Numbered from the stretch's first letter, positions 43,181-52,050 are shown. The stretch is DNA of 64,000 nucleotides from Pelobacter seleniigenes DSM 18267 (GCF_000711225.1 NZ_JOMG01000002.1:2244501-2308500), one strand, 5' to 3'. Notes: a model not told the origin generated them from the letters alone. Numbers and translations: made by a program.

Positions 43181-43915
43181 TCAACGAATCACGATGTGGT
43201 AACGAAAACTGTCCCCCCGCCCCATGCTGCGTCGCCACTCTACCGGGATATCTTCGTAGGTGTAGGCAATTCTTTCGACGCACATGACGGGAGAATTCAT
43301 AGGAATATTAAGTAGGTCAGCGACTTCCCCGGTCGCCGTGTCGGGCTGGAGGAATTCTTCGGCCCAGAAGATCGGGGTTGAAAAGTTTTGATTATATATC
43401 GGGTAGAGAAGTTTCTTGCCCAGATCCAAATTCTCCAGGCCTTTGAATCTGCTGTAGGGTAAATAGATTTCCTCTACGCAAAACGGGATCTCCTGCAGAG
43501 TTCTGACCCGTTTCATGAACAGGATATCGTCCCCTGCGACTAACTGCAGGGCTGCGGCGATCTCCGTCGGCGCTGGAATAACCTCCGCAGACAGGAACTG
43601 GCTCCCCGGCACCTCTGATGCTTCTCCTTTAAACTGACCGTAACGGAAAAAGCGACTGAAGCTTTTCGAAAAGTCCGGACTGGCGACAAAGGTTCCACGC
43701 CCCTGGCGGCGATAAAGAATTCCTTCCTGAACCAGTACGCTGAGTGCTTTTTTGATGGTTCCCACGGAAACGTCAAACTCTTTGGCGAGTTCGTTCTCAG
43801 ACGAGATCATCATCCCCAGGGTCCAGTAGTTATCGGAGATCTTCTGTTTGATGGCCTCCACGACCTGGGCGTAAAGTGGTTTTTCATCGGAAAAATCTAT
43901 ATATTTTACGGTCAT
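43181..43915 (-). CDS. GntR-family (HutC subfamily) transcriptional regulator
   Basis: 244 residues. A winged helix-turn-helix of GntR type at about 10-75 (PLYAQVVEAIKQKI, SENELAKEFDVSVGTIKKAL, RRQGRGTFV) and a UTRA effector domain (about 85-240) ending in WRRSMGRGDSFRYHIVI. The frame opens at 43963, but GGAG lies upstream of the ATG at 43915, which matches family starts. It sits inside the operon it likely controls, after tctA and before the amidohydrolase. An AT-rich palindrome at the operon promoter (47147-47160) is a candidate operator. Confidence 0.88.
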   Translation of the reverse strand: MTVKYIDFSDEKPLYAQVVEAIKQKISDNYWTLGMMISSENELAKEFDVSVGTIKKALSVLVQEGILYRRQGRGTFVASPDFSKSFSRFFRYGQFKGEASEVPGSQFLSAEVIPAPTEIAAALQLVAGDDILFMKRVRTLQEIPFCVEEIYLPYSRFKGLENLDLGKKLLYPIYNQNFSTPIFWAEEFLQPDTATGEVADLLNIPMNSPVMCVERIAYTYEDIPVEWRRSMGRGDSFRYHIVIR

Positions 43916-43980
43916 CTGTCTCTTCTCCAGACTGCCGCTGGAGCGCGGCAGTTTCTTTATCAAAGAGGATAAAGAAATTA

Positions 43981-45510
43981 TTATTCGGGAACAGAAGACT
44001 TTTCATTTAATGCCGTTTTCCCTCGTCGAACCATTTTTTTGAGGATAACGGGGAGTGCCAGAACGCTGATAGTCGCTAATAGAATGACCAGGGCGATCGG
44101 TCTTTGAAAGCTTTCCATGCCGCCGATTTCCAGCGACCAGTAGAGGTTTTTCTCTGCCAGAGGACCGAGCAGCAGCGCCAGCAGAAATGCCGGTACGGAA
44201 TAACCGTAGCGGGTCAACAGCGCGCCTAATACGCCGAAAATAACGACCAGGTACATGTCAAAGATCATTTGTCGCCAGGCAAAAGCACCCACCAGGCAGA
44301 ACAGTGCGATAATCGGCACAAGATATTTATTCGGGACAGCCGTGACATTGGTGGCCAGCCGGGCAACAATAATACCGATAGGCAGCAGCAGCAGATTGGC
44401 AACCACCAGTGAAAATAGAATAGCATAGGCTTCAACAGCGTGTTCGCTGAAAAAACTGGGGCCAGGGGTGACGCCGTTGATCATCAGGGCCGCCATGATG
44501 ATCAGGGTGGTTCCCGAGCCTGGAATGCCCAAGGTCACTGTCGGGATCAAAGCTCCGCCAGGGACGCCGTTATTGCAGGCATCGGCCGCAACCAGTCCTT
44601 CATCATGGCCGGTGCCGAATTTTTCCGGAGTTTTGCTCCATTGCTTTGCCTGGCCGTAGCTGACCCAGGTAGCAATGGCGGCACCGGTTCCCGGAATCAG
44701 GCCGACCAGAATGCCGATCAGTCCGGAACGGAGCATATTGACTTTTTGTTTGAGAGAGCCTTTTAACCCATCAAAGATCGGTCCGAAACCGCTGACCCGC
44801 TCAACGCCTTCGGCGACCAGGCTTTTATCCCCGACCAGGCTGAACAGCTCACTGAAGCCGAATACTCCAAGCAGCACCGGAATCAGCGGGAACCCTTCGT
44901 AGAGTTCATAAAAACCGAAACTGGCGCGGGTATAGCCGACCTGAAATTCCGTGCCGACGCAGGCAATCATCAGCCCCAAAGCCGAGGAAAGCAGTCCTTT
45001 GAGTAGTGAGGAGCCGGTCAATGTGCCGACTGCGGTCATGCCGAACAGGGCCATCATGAACAGCTCGGCCGGCCCGAAGTTCAGGGCATAAACGCCAACC
45101 ACCGGAGTGATGACCAGGGCGATAAGCGCGGACAGCAGACCGCCTACAGTGGACGCTGCGACTGAGAGTCCTAAGGCGTAGCCGGCCTCCCCCCGCCGGG
45201 TCATTTTGAACCCTTCCAGGCAGGTCGGCGCATTGGAGGGGGTGCCGGGAATATTCAGCAGAATCGCCGGAATCGATCCGGCGGCTTGAGAGGCGCAGAA
45301 GCAGGCCATCATAAACACGACAGCATTCATCGGACCCATGTAGACCGTCACCGGCAGCATCATGGCCAGGAAATTGGTATCATTGAAGCCGGGAATAGCG
45401 CCGACGATCAGCCCAACCAGCATTCCCAAGGGTAGCCAGATCAGGTGTCCCGGCTGCAGCAGCAGACCAACACCGGAGAGAATGACATCCAGACTCGCTA
45501 TATTCTCCAT
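43981..45510 (-). CDS. tctA: TctA-family large permease subunit, second system
   Basis: A 509-residue polytopic inner-membrane protein. Signatures: LIVGAIPGFNDTNFLAMMLP near residue 33, ILLNIPGTPSNAPTCLEGF near residue 82, ILVGLIPGTGAAIATWVSYG near residue 262 and TVTLGIPGSGTTLIIMAALM near residue 313. It is the import channel for one or more acids delivered by three TctC proteins encoded in the same region. It follows tctB by 10 bp. AGGAC lies upstream of the ATG. Confidence 0.94.
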   Translation of the reverse strand: MENIASLDVILSGVGLLLQPGHLIWLPLGMLVGLIVGAIPGFNDTNFLAMMLPVTVYMGPMNAVVFMMACFCASQAAGSIPAILLNIPGTPSNAPTCLEGFKMTRRGEAGYALGLSVAASTVGGLLSALIALVITPVVGVYALNFGPAELFMMALFGMTAVGTLTGSSLLKGLLSSALGLMIACVGTEFQVGYTRASFGFYELYEGFPLIPVLLGVFGFSELFSLVGDKSLVAEGVERVSGFGPIFDGLKGSLKQKVNMLRSGLIGILVGLIPGTGAAIATWVSYGQAKQWSKTPEKFGTGHDEGLVAADACNNGVPGGALIPTVTLGIPGSGTTLIIMAALMINGVTPGPSFFSEHAVEAYAILFSLVVANLLLLPIGIIVARLATNVTAVPNKYLVPIIALFCLVGAFAWRQMIFDMYLVVIFGVLGALLTRYGYSVPAFLLALLLGPLAEKNLYWSLEIGGMESFQRPIALVILLATISVLALPVILKKMVRRGKTALNEKSSVPE

Positions 45511-45520
45511 AATTAAAGTC

Positions 45521-45979
45521 CTAGAGCAAAATGAAGCCGAGATCGAGTCGGGGGAGACTCATCTCCATGAGGCCGATCATGATGAAATAAAGGCTGCCGG
45601 TAATGATCAGGGCCACCAGAATATTACGCCACCAGGAAATCCCGCCCAGGCAACGAAACATGATCAGCAGAAACAGGAAACTGGCCAGGGCAAAGCCCAG
45701 GTAAGTGGTCGCCAGAATGTAAACGATTGGCGCCAGCAGGATCAGGAGTGCTTTGCCCGGGGCAAAGGGGCGGCTGGATTCTTCCGCTGGTGGGGCAAAC
45801 AGGAAAAAGAACAGAACACCCAACCATAAAATACCGGTCAGTATGGCAATGGCCAACGGCCAGCGCAAGACTTCGGCAGAAGCGTCGCGGGTCTGGTAAA
45901 AATAGGCGGCTATGAACAGCAGTGTAATGGCGGGGACGATTGTTTCTCCCCAATTCACCTGTTTTCTTTGGGTACTCAT
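45521..45979 (-). CDS. tctB: TctB-family small permease subunit, second system
   Basis: A 152-residue inner-membrane protein with four hydrophobic helices (around 15-30, 42-62, 78-108, 125-145), shorter than the TctB at 32072 because it lacks the charged middle loop. GGAG precedes the ATG. It lies between tctC and tctA as usual. Confidence 0.85.
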   Translation of the reverse strand: MSTQRKQVNWGETIVPAITLLFIAAYFYQTRDASAEVLRWPLAIAILTGILWLGVLFFFLFAPPAEESSRPFAPGKALLILLAPIVYILATTYLGFALASFLFLLIMFRCLGGISWWRNILVALIITGSLYFIMIGLMEMSLPRLDLGFILL

Positions 45980-46040
45980 ACAGCTCTCCGCTTAAAACAT
46001 ATATTCGGATCCGGTTGGCATGGTCGGCAAGGGCAGTTCT

Positions 46041-46072
46041 GGTCGCCTGCCGCAGATGACGGACAGGCGACC
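46041..46072 (-). other. Hairpin between tctC and tctB, second system
   Basis: GGTCGCCTG (46041-46049) pairs perfectly with CAGGCGACC (46064-46072). Same position and probable role as the hairpins at 24853-24881 and 32009-32042. Confidence 0.6.
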
Positions 46073-46084
46073 CGTGTCGTTGGT

Positions 46085-47047
46085 TTATTTCATCAGGTGT
46101 TTATATTTATTCCAGACTGCCTGAAAATCCTTGACATAGGCGTCACATTCTTCCGGGGACCAGTAGTCGATAAAAGGTGCCATCCCCTGTTTTTCGGCGA
46201 GTTCAAGGGTTTTGGGTGATTGGGTTGCCTCTTTGAACGTGCTGACCAGTTTCTGATAAGCTTCCGGGGACTCTTGGGCGGTTTCTCGTTTGATCAAAAA
46301 AGCAAAGGGTTCAACTAGGTTGGGAAAATCTTTGCCGGTCGCTTCGCTTAAAGTCGGAATATCCCAGAGCCCGGCATAAACCTTTTTCTTGGTAAATGAT
46401 GCCAGCGCTTTGATGAATTCTTTTTTGGAAGAAGCTGAGAAATAGGGGCCGATGCAGGCATCGACCTGTTTCCCGGCCAGGGCGTTCCGTGCCTTTGAAC
46501 CGCCGTCGAAAGCAATAACCTTGGCGTTGATTCCGGTCAGTTCGATAAGGATTTTTGCCGCCAGGGTCGAGACCGCTTTGGGGTGGGACGTGGAAATGGT
46601 CAGCGGTTTTTTGGCGGTTCGGCCGGCTTCGATAAAGTCTTCGATGGTTTTATACGGGGAATCGACATTGACCAGCAGCACGTTGGGGTCGGTGATCAGG
46701 TTGCCGACAAAGCCGATTTTATCCCAGCCTTCTTTGGCAATCCCGGTATTGACGTTCATCGCGTGCATGGAGATGGTGGTCATGATGGTGGTGTAACCAT
46801 CCGCCGGTTGGCTCAACAATTTCCCAAAACCGATGGCTCCGGATGCGCCGGGCAGATACTCAAATTTGACCGGTTGGCCCAGAATATCTGACCACCCGAC
46901 AGCAAGCGCCCGGGAGGAACGATCAAAACCACCGCCGGCCTTGGCCGGAATGATGTGGGTCAGAGGTTTGGTCGGGAACTCCGCTGCCCAACTGAACGAC
47001 GCTGACAGAAAAATCGCCAGAAATACCAAAATACCTAGTCTTTTCAT
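46085..47047 (-). CDS. tctC: TctC-family solute-binding protein, tandem copy 1
   Basis: A 320-residue periplasmic protein: signal peptide (GILVFLAIFLSASFSWA), then LTHIIPAKAGGGFDRSSRAL, YLPGASGAIGFGKLLSQPAD and FIDYWSPEECDAYVKDFQ. It heads the operon tctC-tctB-tctA-gntR-amidohydrolase. GGAGG precedes the ATG at 47047; the frame is open to 47134 without a ribosome site. The binding segment differs from the two other copies (YLPGASGAIG versus FEPGMSGGIG). Ligand unknown; a hydroxy acid or lactone-derived acid is suggested by neighbours larA and the amidohydrolase. Confidence 0.91.
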   Translation of the reverse strand: MKRLGILVFLAIFLSASFSWAAEFPTKPLTHIIPAKAGGGFDRSSRALAVGWSDILGQPVKFEYLPGASGAIGFGKLLSQPADGYTTIMTTISMHAMNVNTGIAKEGWDKIGFVGNLITDPNVLLVNVDSPYKTIEDFIEAGRTAKKPLTISTSHPKAVSTLAAKILIELTGINAKVIAFDGGSKARNALAGKQVDACIGPYFSASSKKEFIKALASFTKKKVYAGLWDIPTLSEATGKDFPNLVEPFAFLIKRETAQESPEAYQKLVSTFKEATQSPKTLELAEKQGMAPFIDYWSPEECDAYVKDFQAVWNKYKHLMK

Positions 47048-47146
47048 GCCTGTTCCTCCATTTTGCTGTGAGTGGAAATGGGCCTGTGTGAGGGTATTGC
47101 ACACTTCTTGGCCAGGTTGATGCACAGAAAACACTATCTTATTTAG

Positions 47147-47188
47147 CTTATATATATAAGTAATATCTTATTCTCATTGCGCTGTCAA
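47147..47188 (-). promoter_or_regulatory. Promoter and palindrome upstream of second tct operon
   Basis: On the minus strand TTGACA (47188-47183), a 17-bp spacer, TATTAC (47165-47160). CTTATATATATAAG (47147-47160) is a perfect palindrome at the expected transcription start, a candidate GntR operator. The rest of the 47048-47480 divergent region shows no gene. Confidence 0.55.
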
Positions 47189-47480
47189 TAATGAGTATCT
47201 CGTACAGTTGGATCTGGGCAATTTCGCTGATTTTGATGGCAGATCCAGCTTGTTCGAAGTGAAGGGCAGCATCTCAACCAAACTATGGATAGGCCCGCCA
47301 TGGTAAAAACGCTGTTATGGGCAGGGGACGCCACGGTCGGCACAGGGAATTTTGCGCTCTGGGGACTTGCCCGGGAGAGGTAGCTGCGCTACAAAAGAAA
47401 GAAAAGAGTGAGAGCCTCTTTATGGCTTGCTGAATTTTGCACGGGCGGGTGTTTTTGACCTTCTGGGAAAGGGATAACTG

Positions 47481-48758
47481 ATGAAACAGGTGAAGTTGAA
47501 ATACGGAACTGACGGGATTCTCATGAAATTTCCAGAAACGCCTAATTTTCAAGGTGTTCTCTACCCGGACGCCTCTGCTCCCCTGGCCGATCCGCAAACG
47601 GCACTGAGAGATAGCCTTGCTAATCCGATCGCTTCTCCGGCGTTGCGCGAATTGACCAGAGGGCGTCAGGATGCCGTGATTGTCATCAGCGATATCACCC
47701 GCCCGGTTCCCAACCAACTGCTGCTGCCGGAGATCATCGGGGAACTGGCAGAGGCTGGTCTGAGCGCTGACAAAATTACCATCCTGGTCGCGACCGGAAT
47801 CCACCGCCCCAATGAAGGCGCCGAGCTTGAGCGGTTGGTCGGCAAGGAGATTGCCGGGCGCTATCGGGTTATCAACCATTTATCTCAGCAGCAGGACGAT
47901 ATGGAGCTGGTTGGGCATATTGCGGGGGGCGTCCCCGCCTATGTCAACAAGCACTATCTCCATGCCGATCTGAAAATTCTGACCGGGTTCATCGAGCCGC
48001 ATATGTGGGCGGGTTTTTCCGGTGGCCGCAAATCGATCCTGCCCGGCATCTCTTCGGCGCAGACCCTGCAATTCATGCACGGCCCGGAAATGGTCGCTCA
48101 TCCCAAAACCGCTTATGGTGTTCTGGAAGGGAATCCTTTCCATGAAGCCGGTCTGGAGATCATGGCCAAAGCCGGTGCCGACTTTATCGTCAACGTGACC
48201 CTGGATACCGACAAACAGGTGACCGGGGTTTTTTCCGGCGATCCGGTCAAGGCCCATCTGGAAGGGGTTGAGTTTCTGTCCCGCCACTGTATCAAAACCC
48301 TGGATCAGCCCCTTGATTTTGTGATCACCACCAATGCCGGAGCGCCCCTCGACTGTAACCTGTACCAGACTGCCAAAGGGTTGTCCGGGGTTGCCGGTGC
48401 CACCAAAAAAGGGGGCGTCATTCTGATTGCCAGCCAGTGTCCGGAAGGTTTCGGGAGTGCCGAGTATCGCCAGGTTTTCAATTACGCAACCAGCCCCGAA
48501 GCGTTTGTCGAACAGCTCATGAACAAGGACTTTTTCATTCTCGATCAATGGTGTGCCCAGGAAACCTATCAGGTCAGACTCAAGAACGAGATCTGGATTC
48601 ACACCGACGGGATCGACCCGGCCACGTTACAGCAATTTCATTTTCAACCCGTTGCCGATTTGGAAGCAGCGCTTGCCCGGCTTTTGGAACGCTTCGGCCA
48701 GCATGCCCGCTGGGCCATTGTTCCCGACGGGCCTCTGTTGATTCTCAGGGTTGCTTGA
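47481..48758 (+). CDS. larA: LarA-family nickel-dependent racemase/epimerase
   Basis: 425 residues. The known LarA catalytic set is present: H108 (ATGIHRP), H174 (IEPHMW) and K184 (GGRKSILPG), the lysine that binds the nickel-pincer cofactor; a further histidine follows in FMHGPEM. Positions coincide with those of characterised lactate racemase. The family also includes malate, hydroxyglutarate and other 2-hydroxyacid epimerases, so lactate is not certain. Cofactor-making larB, larC and larE are not in the window. It is divergent from the second tct operon, suggesting it acts on the imported acid. A moderate ribosome site (AAAGGG) precedes the ATG. Confidence 0.87.
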   Translation: MKQVKLKYGTDGILMKFPETPNFQGVLYPDASAPLADPQTALRDSLANPIASPALRELTRGRQDAVIVISDITRPVPNQLLLPEIIGELAEAGLSADKITILVATGIHRPNEGAELERLVGKEIAGRYRVINHLSQQQDDMELVGHIAGGVPAYVNKHYLHADLKILTGFIEPHMWAGFSGGRKSILPGISSAQTLQFMHGPEMVAHPKTAYGVLEGNPFHEAGLEIMAKAGADFIVNVTLDTDKQVTGVFSGDPVKAHLEGVEFLSRHCIKTLDQPLDFVITTNAGAPLDCNLYQTAKGLSGVAGATKKGGVILIASQCPEGFGSAEYRQVFNYATSPEAFVEQLMNKDFFILDQWCAQETYQVRLKNEIWIHTDGIDPATLQQFHFQPVADLEAALARLLERFGQHARWAIVPDGPLLILRVA

Positions 48759-48789
48759 GACTCATCCCCATTCGAAAGGAAACCTCTCC

Positions 48790-49491
48790 ATGTCCAAGGA
48801 AACTTCAGCAACTCCAGTGCCGAGCTGCGCCGTTTGTTCGGTCGCTGTCCCAGAGCGTTTTTGTCGCCAGGAAAAAGGGCGCGCACCGGCCAATTGCCCC
48901 TCCACCCGTTCGCCCGAGCTGATTCGGGAGTCTCTGGAGATTCTCAAGGCTCATCCCGAGGTGCTTGAGTTTGCCCGCCAGGCATCCATCCAGGAAGCCG
49001 AAGGTTACGGCGATCGCGACAAAGGCTATGCCCAAGTCAGACCCATCAAGCCGAGAATTCAGGAAACCGTCGAGTTTGCCCGCAAGATGAAGTTCAAGCG
49101 GATCGGTCTGGTGTTTTGCCTTGGCATGCGTAAGGAGGCTGAAATCATTAATAAAATATTTACTGATAATGGTTTTGAAACCGTCTCGGTGATGTGCAAG
49201 GCCGGGGCGGTTTCGAAAGAAGAGATCGGTCTGCTTCGTGAACAGCAGATCAATCCGGACGACTTTGAGTCTATGTGCAATCCTATTTTGCAAGCATTGG
49301 CCGCCAACCACCATGAAACCGAAATGAACGTTATTTTCGGCCTCTGCGTCGGTCATGATGCCCTGTTTTTAAAGTATGCCACCGCTTACAATACCGTGCT
49401 GGCCAGCAAGGACCGGCTGCTGGCGCACAATCCTCTGGCAGCCATCTATCAGTATGAGGGCTACTTCCGTTACCTGCAGGGAGAACTCTGA
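48790..49491 (+). CDS. DUF1847 cysteine-rich protein
   Basis: 233 residues. The N-terminus has a cysteine cluster (CAVCSVAVPERFCRQ, then NCPSTRSPE) that looks like a metal or FeS site. The middle (RIQETVEFARKMKFKRIGLV, FCLGMRKEAEIINKIF) and VMCKAGAVSKEEIG, CNPILQALAANHHETEMNVI and FGLCVGHDALFLKYA follow the DUF1847 pattern. The function of the family is unknown. It follows larA by 31 bp on the same strand (AAGGAA before the ATG at 48790), so the two are probably co-transcribed. Confidence 0.8.
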   Translation: MSKETSATPVPSCAVCSVAVPERFCRQEKGRAPANCPSTRSPELIRESLEILKAHPEVLEFARQASIQEAEGYGDRDKGYAQVRPIKPRIQETVEFARKMKFKRIGLVFCLGMRKEAEIINKIFTDNGFETVSVMCKAGAVSKEEIGLLREQQINPDDFESMCNPILQALAANHHETEMNVIFGLCVGHDALFLKYATAYNTVLASKDRLLAHNPLAAIYQYEGYFRYLQGEL

Positions 49492-49543
49492 ATCGGTTTG
49501 GGGGCTGAGGGGAGATTGGCTGGTGCTCCAGTTTTCTCTCCAA

Positions 49544-49575
49544 CAGGAAGGCTGCTGTGTTGTGCGGCCTTCCTG
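49544..49575 (+). terminator. Hairpin after DUF1847 gene
   Basis: CAGGAAGGC (49544-49552) pairs with GCCTTCCTG (49567-49575); no T-run. It lies 52 bp after the stop, in the 49492-49822 gap between convergent genes. Nothing else was recognised there. Confidence 0.45.
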
Positions 49576-49822
49576 CGCATGATCCGTCCTCAGCAATCCC
49601 GTCCCCGGTGTGACTTCTGCTGGTTCTTGGTACTCCTTGCACAGCAGTTTTGATCGTATGTTCATTTACTTAATTCACCTCTTTGTTTTGAACGCTCCTT
49701 AATAATTGAACGACAAATTCATTAATAAGTGAATTTAGCATCATCTCACTTTGTTTTTGAGGTGTTTGCAGCAGCACGGTGCCGTGCTTGGGGAGGATCG
49801 ACTTTCAGGATTCTCCGTCACG

Positions 49823-51100
49823 CTACTGGCTGGTCCGAAGATTGAAATCGGCATCGAAATTCCACTCTTCCGGATCCCCGAGAATTTCAATGGCAGGATT
49901 GCTCCGGGCTTCCTCCAGCAGGCCGGTGGAGATTTGGATCTCCTCGAGCTGCAGGGTGTTGGCGATGCAGACCATGCGCAATTGAGCGAGATCCAGACAG
50001 TTGGACGTTTTAACGGCCAGCTGCAGGGCGCGCAGATCATTGTCCATGGTGACCGGGATTTTACCATGGGAGAGCTCGGTCGAAGTGATGTGATTGGCGT
50101 AGGTGGCATTGAAATCGATGTGCTTAACCAGACGGCGGGTGCAGATATCCGCGAGCCCGACTCCGGTCGCGTTGCCGTGGCTGCTGGGGCAGAGGTCGAG
50201 GATCACCATCTTGTTGACCCGTTGTTTGGTTTTGACATAAGGGGTCGCCGCCCGCCCGGTGACATGGGGATCGGTACCGGTCCCGGAGAAGCGTTTCCCC
50301 ATCTGTTTGACCACCAGCACATCGAGGGGATTGAACAGCAGCCGCGGCATATTTTCTCTGGCGGCGCTGAGCAGTTCCTGTTCGACGGCCAGGATCTCTT
50401 CAGCCGGAATGATTTTGAGGCGGGAAATTTTGTCGTAGGCATTTTCAACGCTGGCCACCCCGAACAGGACCGGCGTGCGGGCGATCTTGATTTTTGCCAT
50501 GGCCACGACATTCTCTGCCATGCTGCCGAACCCCAGGGCATGGCAGGAATCAGCACCCTGTTGTTTGCCAAGGCCGATGGCAAGCATTTTGACCAGCCCG
50601 CTTTCATAGGGGCCGCTGAAGCTGGTGTGCGGTTTGATCCGGTTGATGAAGATGATTCCATCCGCCTGCATAGCTGCCCGATCCATCAGCACTGGCAGGC
50701 CGTTCTCCAACCGGCCCAGTTCCACGGTCTCCATGGTCGAAACAATGGGGCAGCCGACAGCCGCTTCGGTAATCCCCAGGGTGGCCAGCAGTTCCGCCTG
50801 GCCGGCCGCGGTGGCGCCGCCGTGGCTGCCCATGGCCGGCACGATGAAGGGCAGGGCGCCGCGTTGCTTGAGTTCGGCAACCACCCTGGTGGTCAGCAGG
50901 GGCAACTGGTCAAGGCCGCGACTGCCGACGCCGATGGCGATCCGCGCCCCGTGGCGGATTTTTCCGGCAATGGCCGGATTGCTAAACTCTTCAGCGATAA
51001 CCTGCTCAATATCCTGAAGGGATTCGGTTTGAAAGAGTTGCCGGACCCGAACCATTTTCGGTAGCTGGATATTCTGTAACAGGTCGTCAACGATGCTCAT
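49823..51100 (-). CDS. LarA-superfamily protein (DUF2088 type), function unassigned
   Basis: 425 residues, same length as LarA but with a different signature layout: AMGSHGGATAAGQAELLATL (H93), FINRIKPHTSFSG (K156, H158) and ESGLVKMLAIGLGKQQGADS (K171), which belong to the second branch of the lactate racemase domain superfamily. It may be an epimerase or racemase of another hydroxy acid. Convergent with larA-DUF1847. AGGAGAG precedes the ATG. Whether it uses the nickel-pincer cofactor cannot be told from sequence. Confidence 0.75.
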   Translation of the reverse strand: MSIVDDLLQNIQLPKMVRVRQLFQTESLQDIEQVIAEEFSNPAIAGKIRHGARIAIGVGSRGLDQLPLLTTRVVAELKQRGALPFIVPAMGSHGGATAAGQAELLATLGITEAAVGCPIVSTMETVELGRLENGLPVLMDRAAMQADGIIFINRIKPHTSFSGPYESGLVKMLAIGLGKQQGADSCHALGFGSMAENVVAMAKIKIARTPVLFGVASVENAYDKISRLKIIPAEEILAVEQELLSAARENMPRLLFNPLDVLVVKQMGKRFSGTGTDPHVTGRAATPYVKTKQRVNKMVILDLCPSSHGNATGVGLADICTRRLVKHIDFNATYANHITSTELSHGKIPVTMDNDLRALQLAVKTSNCLDLAQLRMVCIANTLQLEEIQISTGLLEEARSNPAIEILGDPEEWNFDADFNLRTSQ

Positions 51101-51234
51101 CTTGGTTTCTCTCCTGGGGTGGCTTCTCCGCCTGCAAGGGCTGATCTCGTCACATTATAAAAGAACCGGAACTGCTGTGGGAAAATTTGCCGGAATTATT
51201 TTTTCGGCGCCGCCGCTTGCCGAGCAAAGTCGGG

Positions 51235-52050
51235 TTAACCCGGCTTGGTCGCGCCAAGGATGATGTTCTTGCCGCGGGCGGTTTGGCATTGATAGGCCCC
51301 GGACAGATAGCACAGTTGCAAGCCCGCGTGCTCACAGAGTTCGACCAGTTGTGGGCGGGTAAAGATCTGCTTGTGACCGTAGGGCGCAACCGAATAGAAA
51401 TTGTCGAGGAACAAGTTGAATCGGCCGTTGCTGAGGCGATAGAGTCGTTCACTCAACCGGTAAGGGAGGGCCATGCGGTCAGGCGTTTCCAGAAGCAGCA
51501 GGCCGCCGGGTTTTAACAGGTTGACGGCTTGGAGCAGGGTTTCGACCGGGAAATCGACGTGTTCAATGACATCCCAGAGGGTGATGACATGGAAATATTC
51601 CCGATACCCGGTTTGCCAGAAAGGACTCTCCACGGTATCCGGATGCAGGGACAGGGCGGAGTTGGAAAGAGCATAGTCGCGGCGTAACCGGGATGGCTCA
51701 ATCCCTTCAACCAGGGCGCCCTGTTGCTTAGCGGCAAGCATAAATCGGCCGATCCCGGCGCCGATGTCAAGGAGCCGGCAAGCCTGGACATCCCGGCAAC
51801 GACTGAGCAGCGCCAGCCGTTGCGCGGTCAGATCTATGCTGGCGCGGCTGCGCATATCGATGTAGCGGCTGGTGTTGCTGTCGAGTATAGTAGGGGCAGC
51901 CGGCGGCAGAGGTCCGTCGAGATAATCGCTGAAATGAAACTCGCAGTTGCTGCAGCGGTAGATGGTCGTCTTAGCCAAGTGATAGGTTGGCACGGCCGTG
52001 GTGGCCTGGCACAGCTTGCAGCGCTTGAAACTGTCATGGGGAGAATTCAT
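51235..52050 (-). CDS. SAM-dependent methyltransferase with N-terminal zinc ribbon
   Basis: 271 residues. Two CxxC pairs (CKLC near residue 11, CSNC near residue 33) form a likely zinc ribbon. The class I methyltransferase core follows: motif I LLDIGAGIGRFMLAA near residue 93, the acidic end of strand 2 (GIEPSRLR), and ITLWDVIEHVDFP, LKPGGLLLLETPD. This arrangement is common in enzymes that modify sugars or small acceptors. The open frame extends to 52566, over the divergent coaE; the ATG at 52050 at the start of the ribbon was chosen although its ribosome site is weak. Acceptor unknown. Confidence 0.83.
   Translation of the reverse strand: MNSPHDSFKRCKLCQATTAVPTYHLAKTTIYRCSNCEFHFSDYLDGPLPPAAPTILDSNTSRYIDMRSRASIDLTAQRLALLSRCRDVQACRLLDIGAGIGRFMLAAKQQGALVEGIEPSRLRRDYALSNSALSLHPDTVESPFWQTGYREYFHVITLWDVIEHVDFPVETLLQAVNLLKPGGLLLLETPDRMALPYRLSERLYRLSNGRFNLFLDNFYSVAPYGHKQIFTRPQLVELCEHAGLQLCYLSGAYQCQTARGKNIILGATKPG

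Noticed and set aside
47175-47200. TTGACAGCGCAATGAG before the second tct operon as a LacI-type operator
   Set aside because: It shares TTGACAGCGC with site B but has no second half-site, and the operon carries its own GntR regulator.
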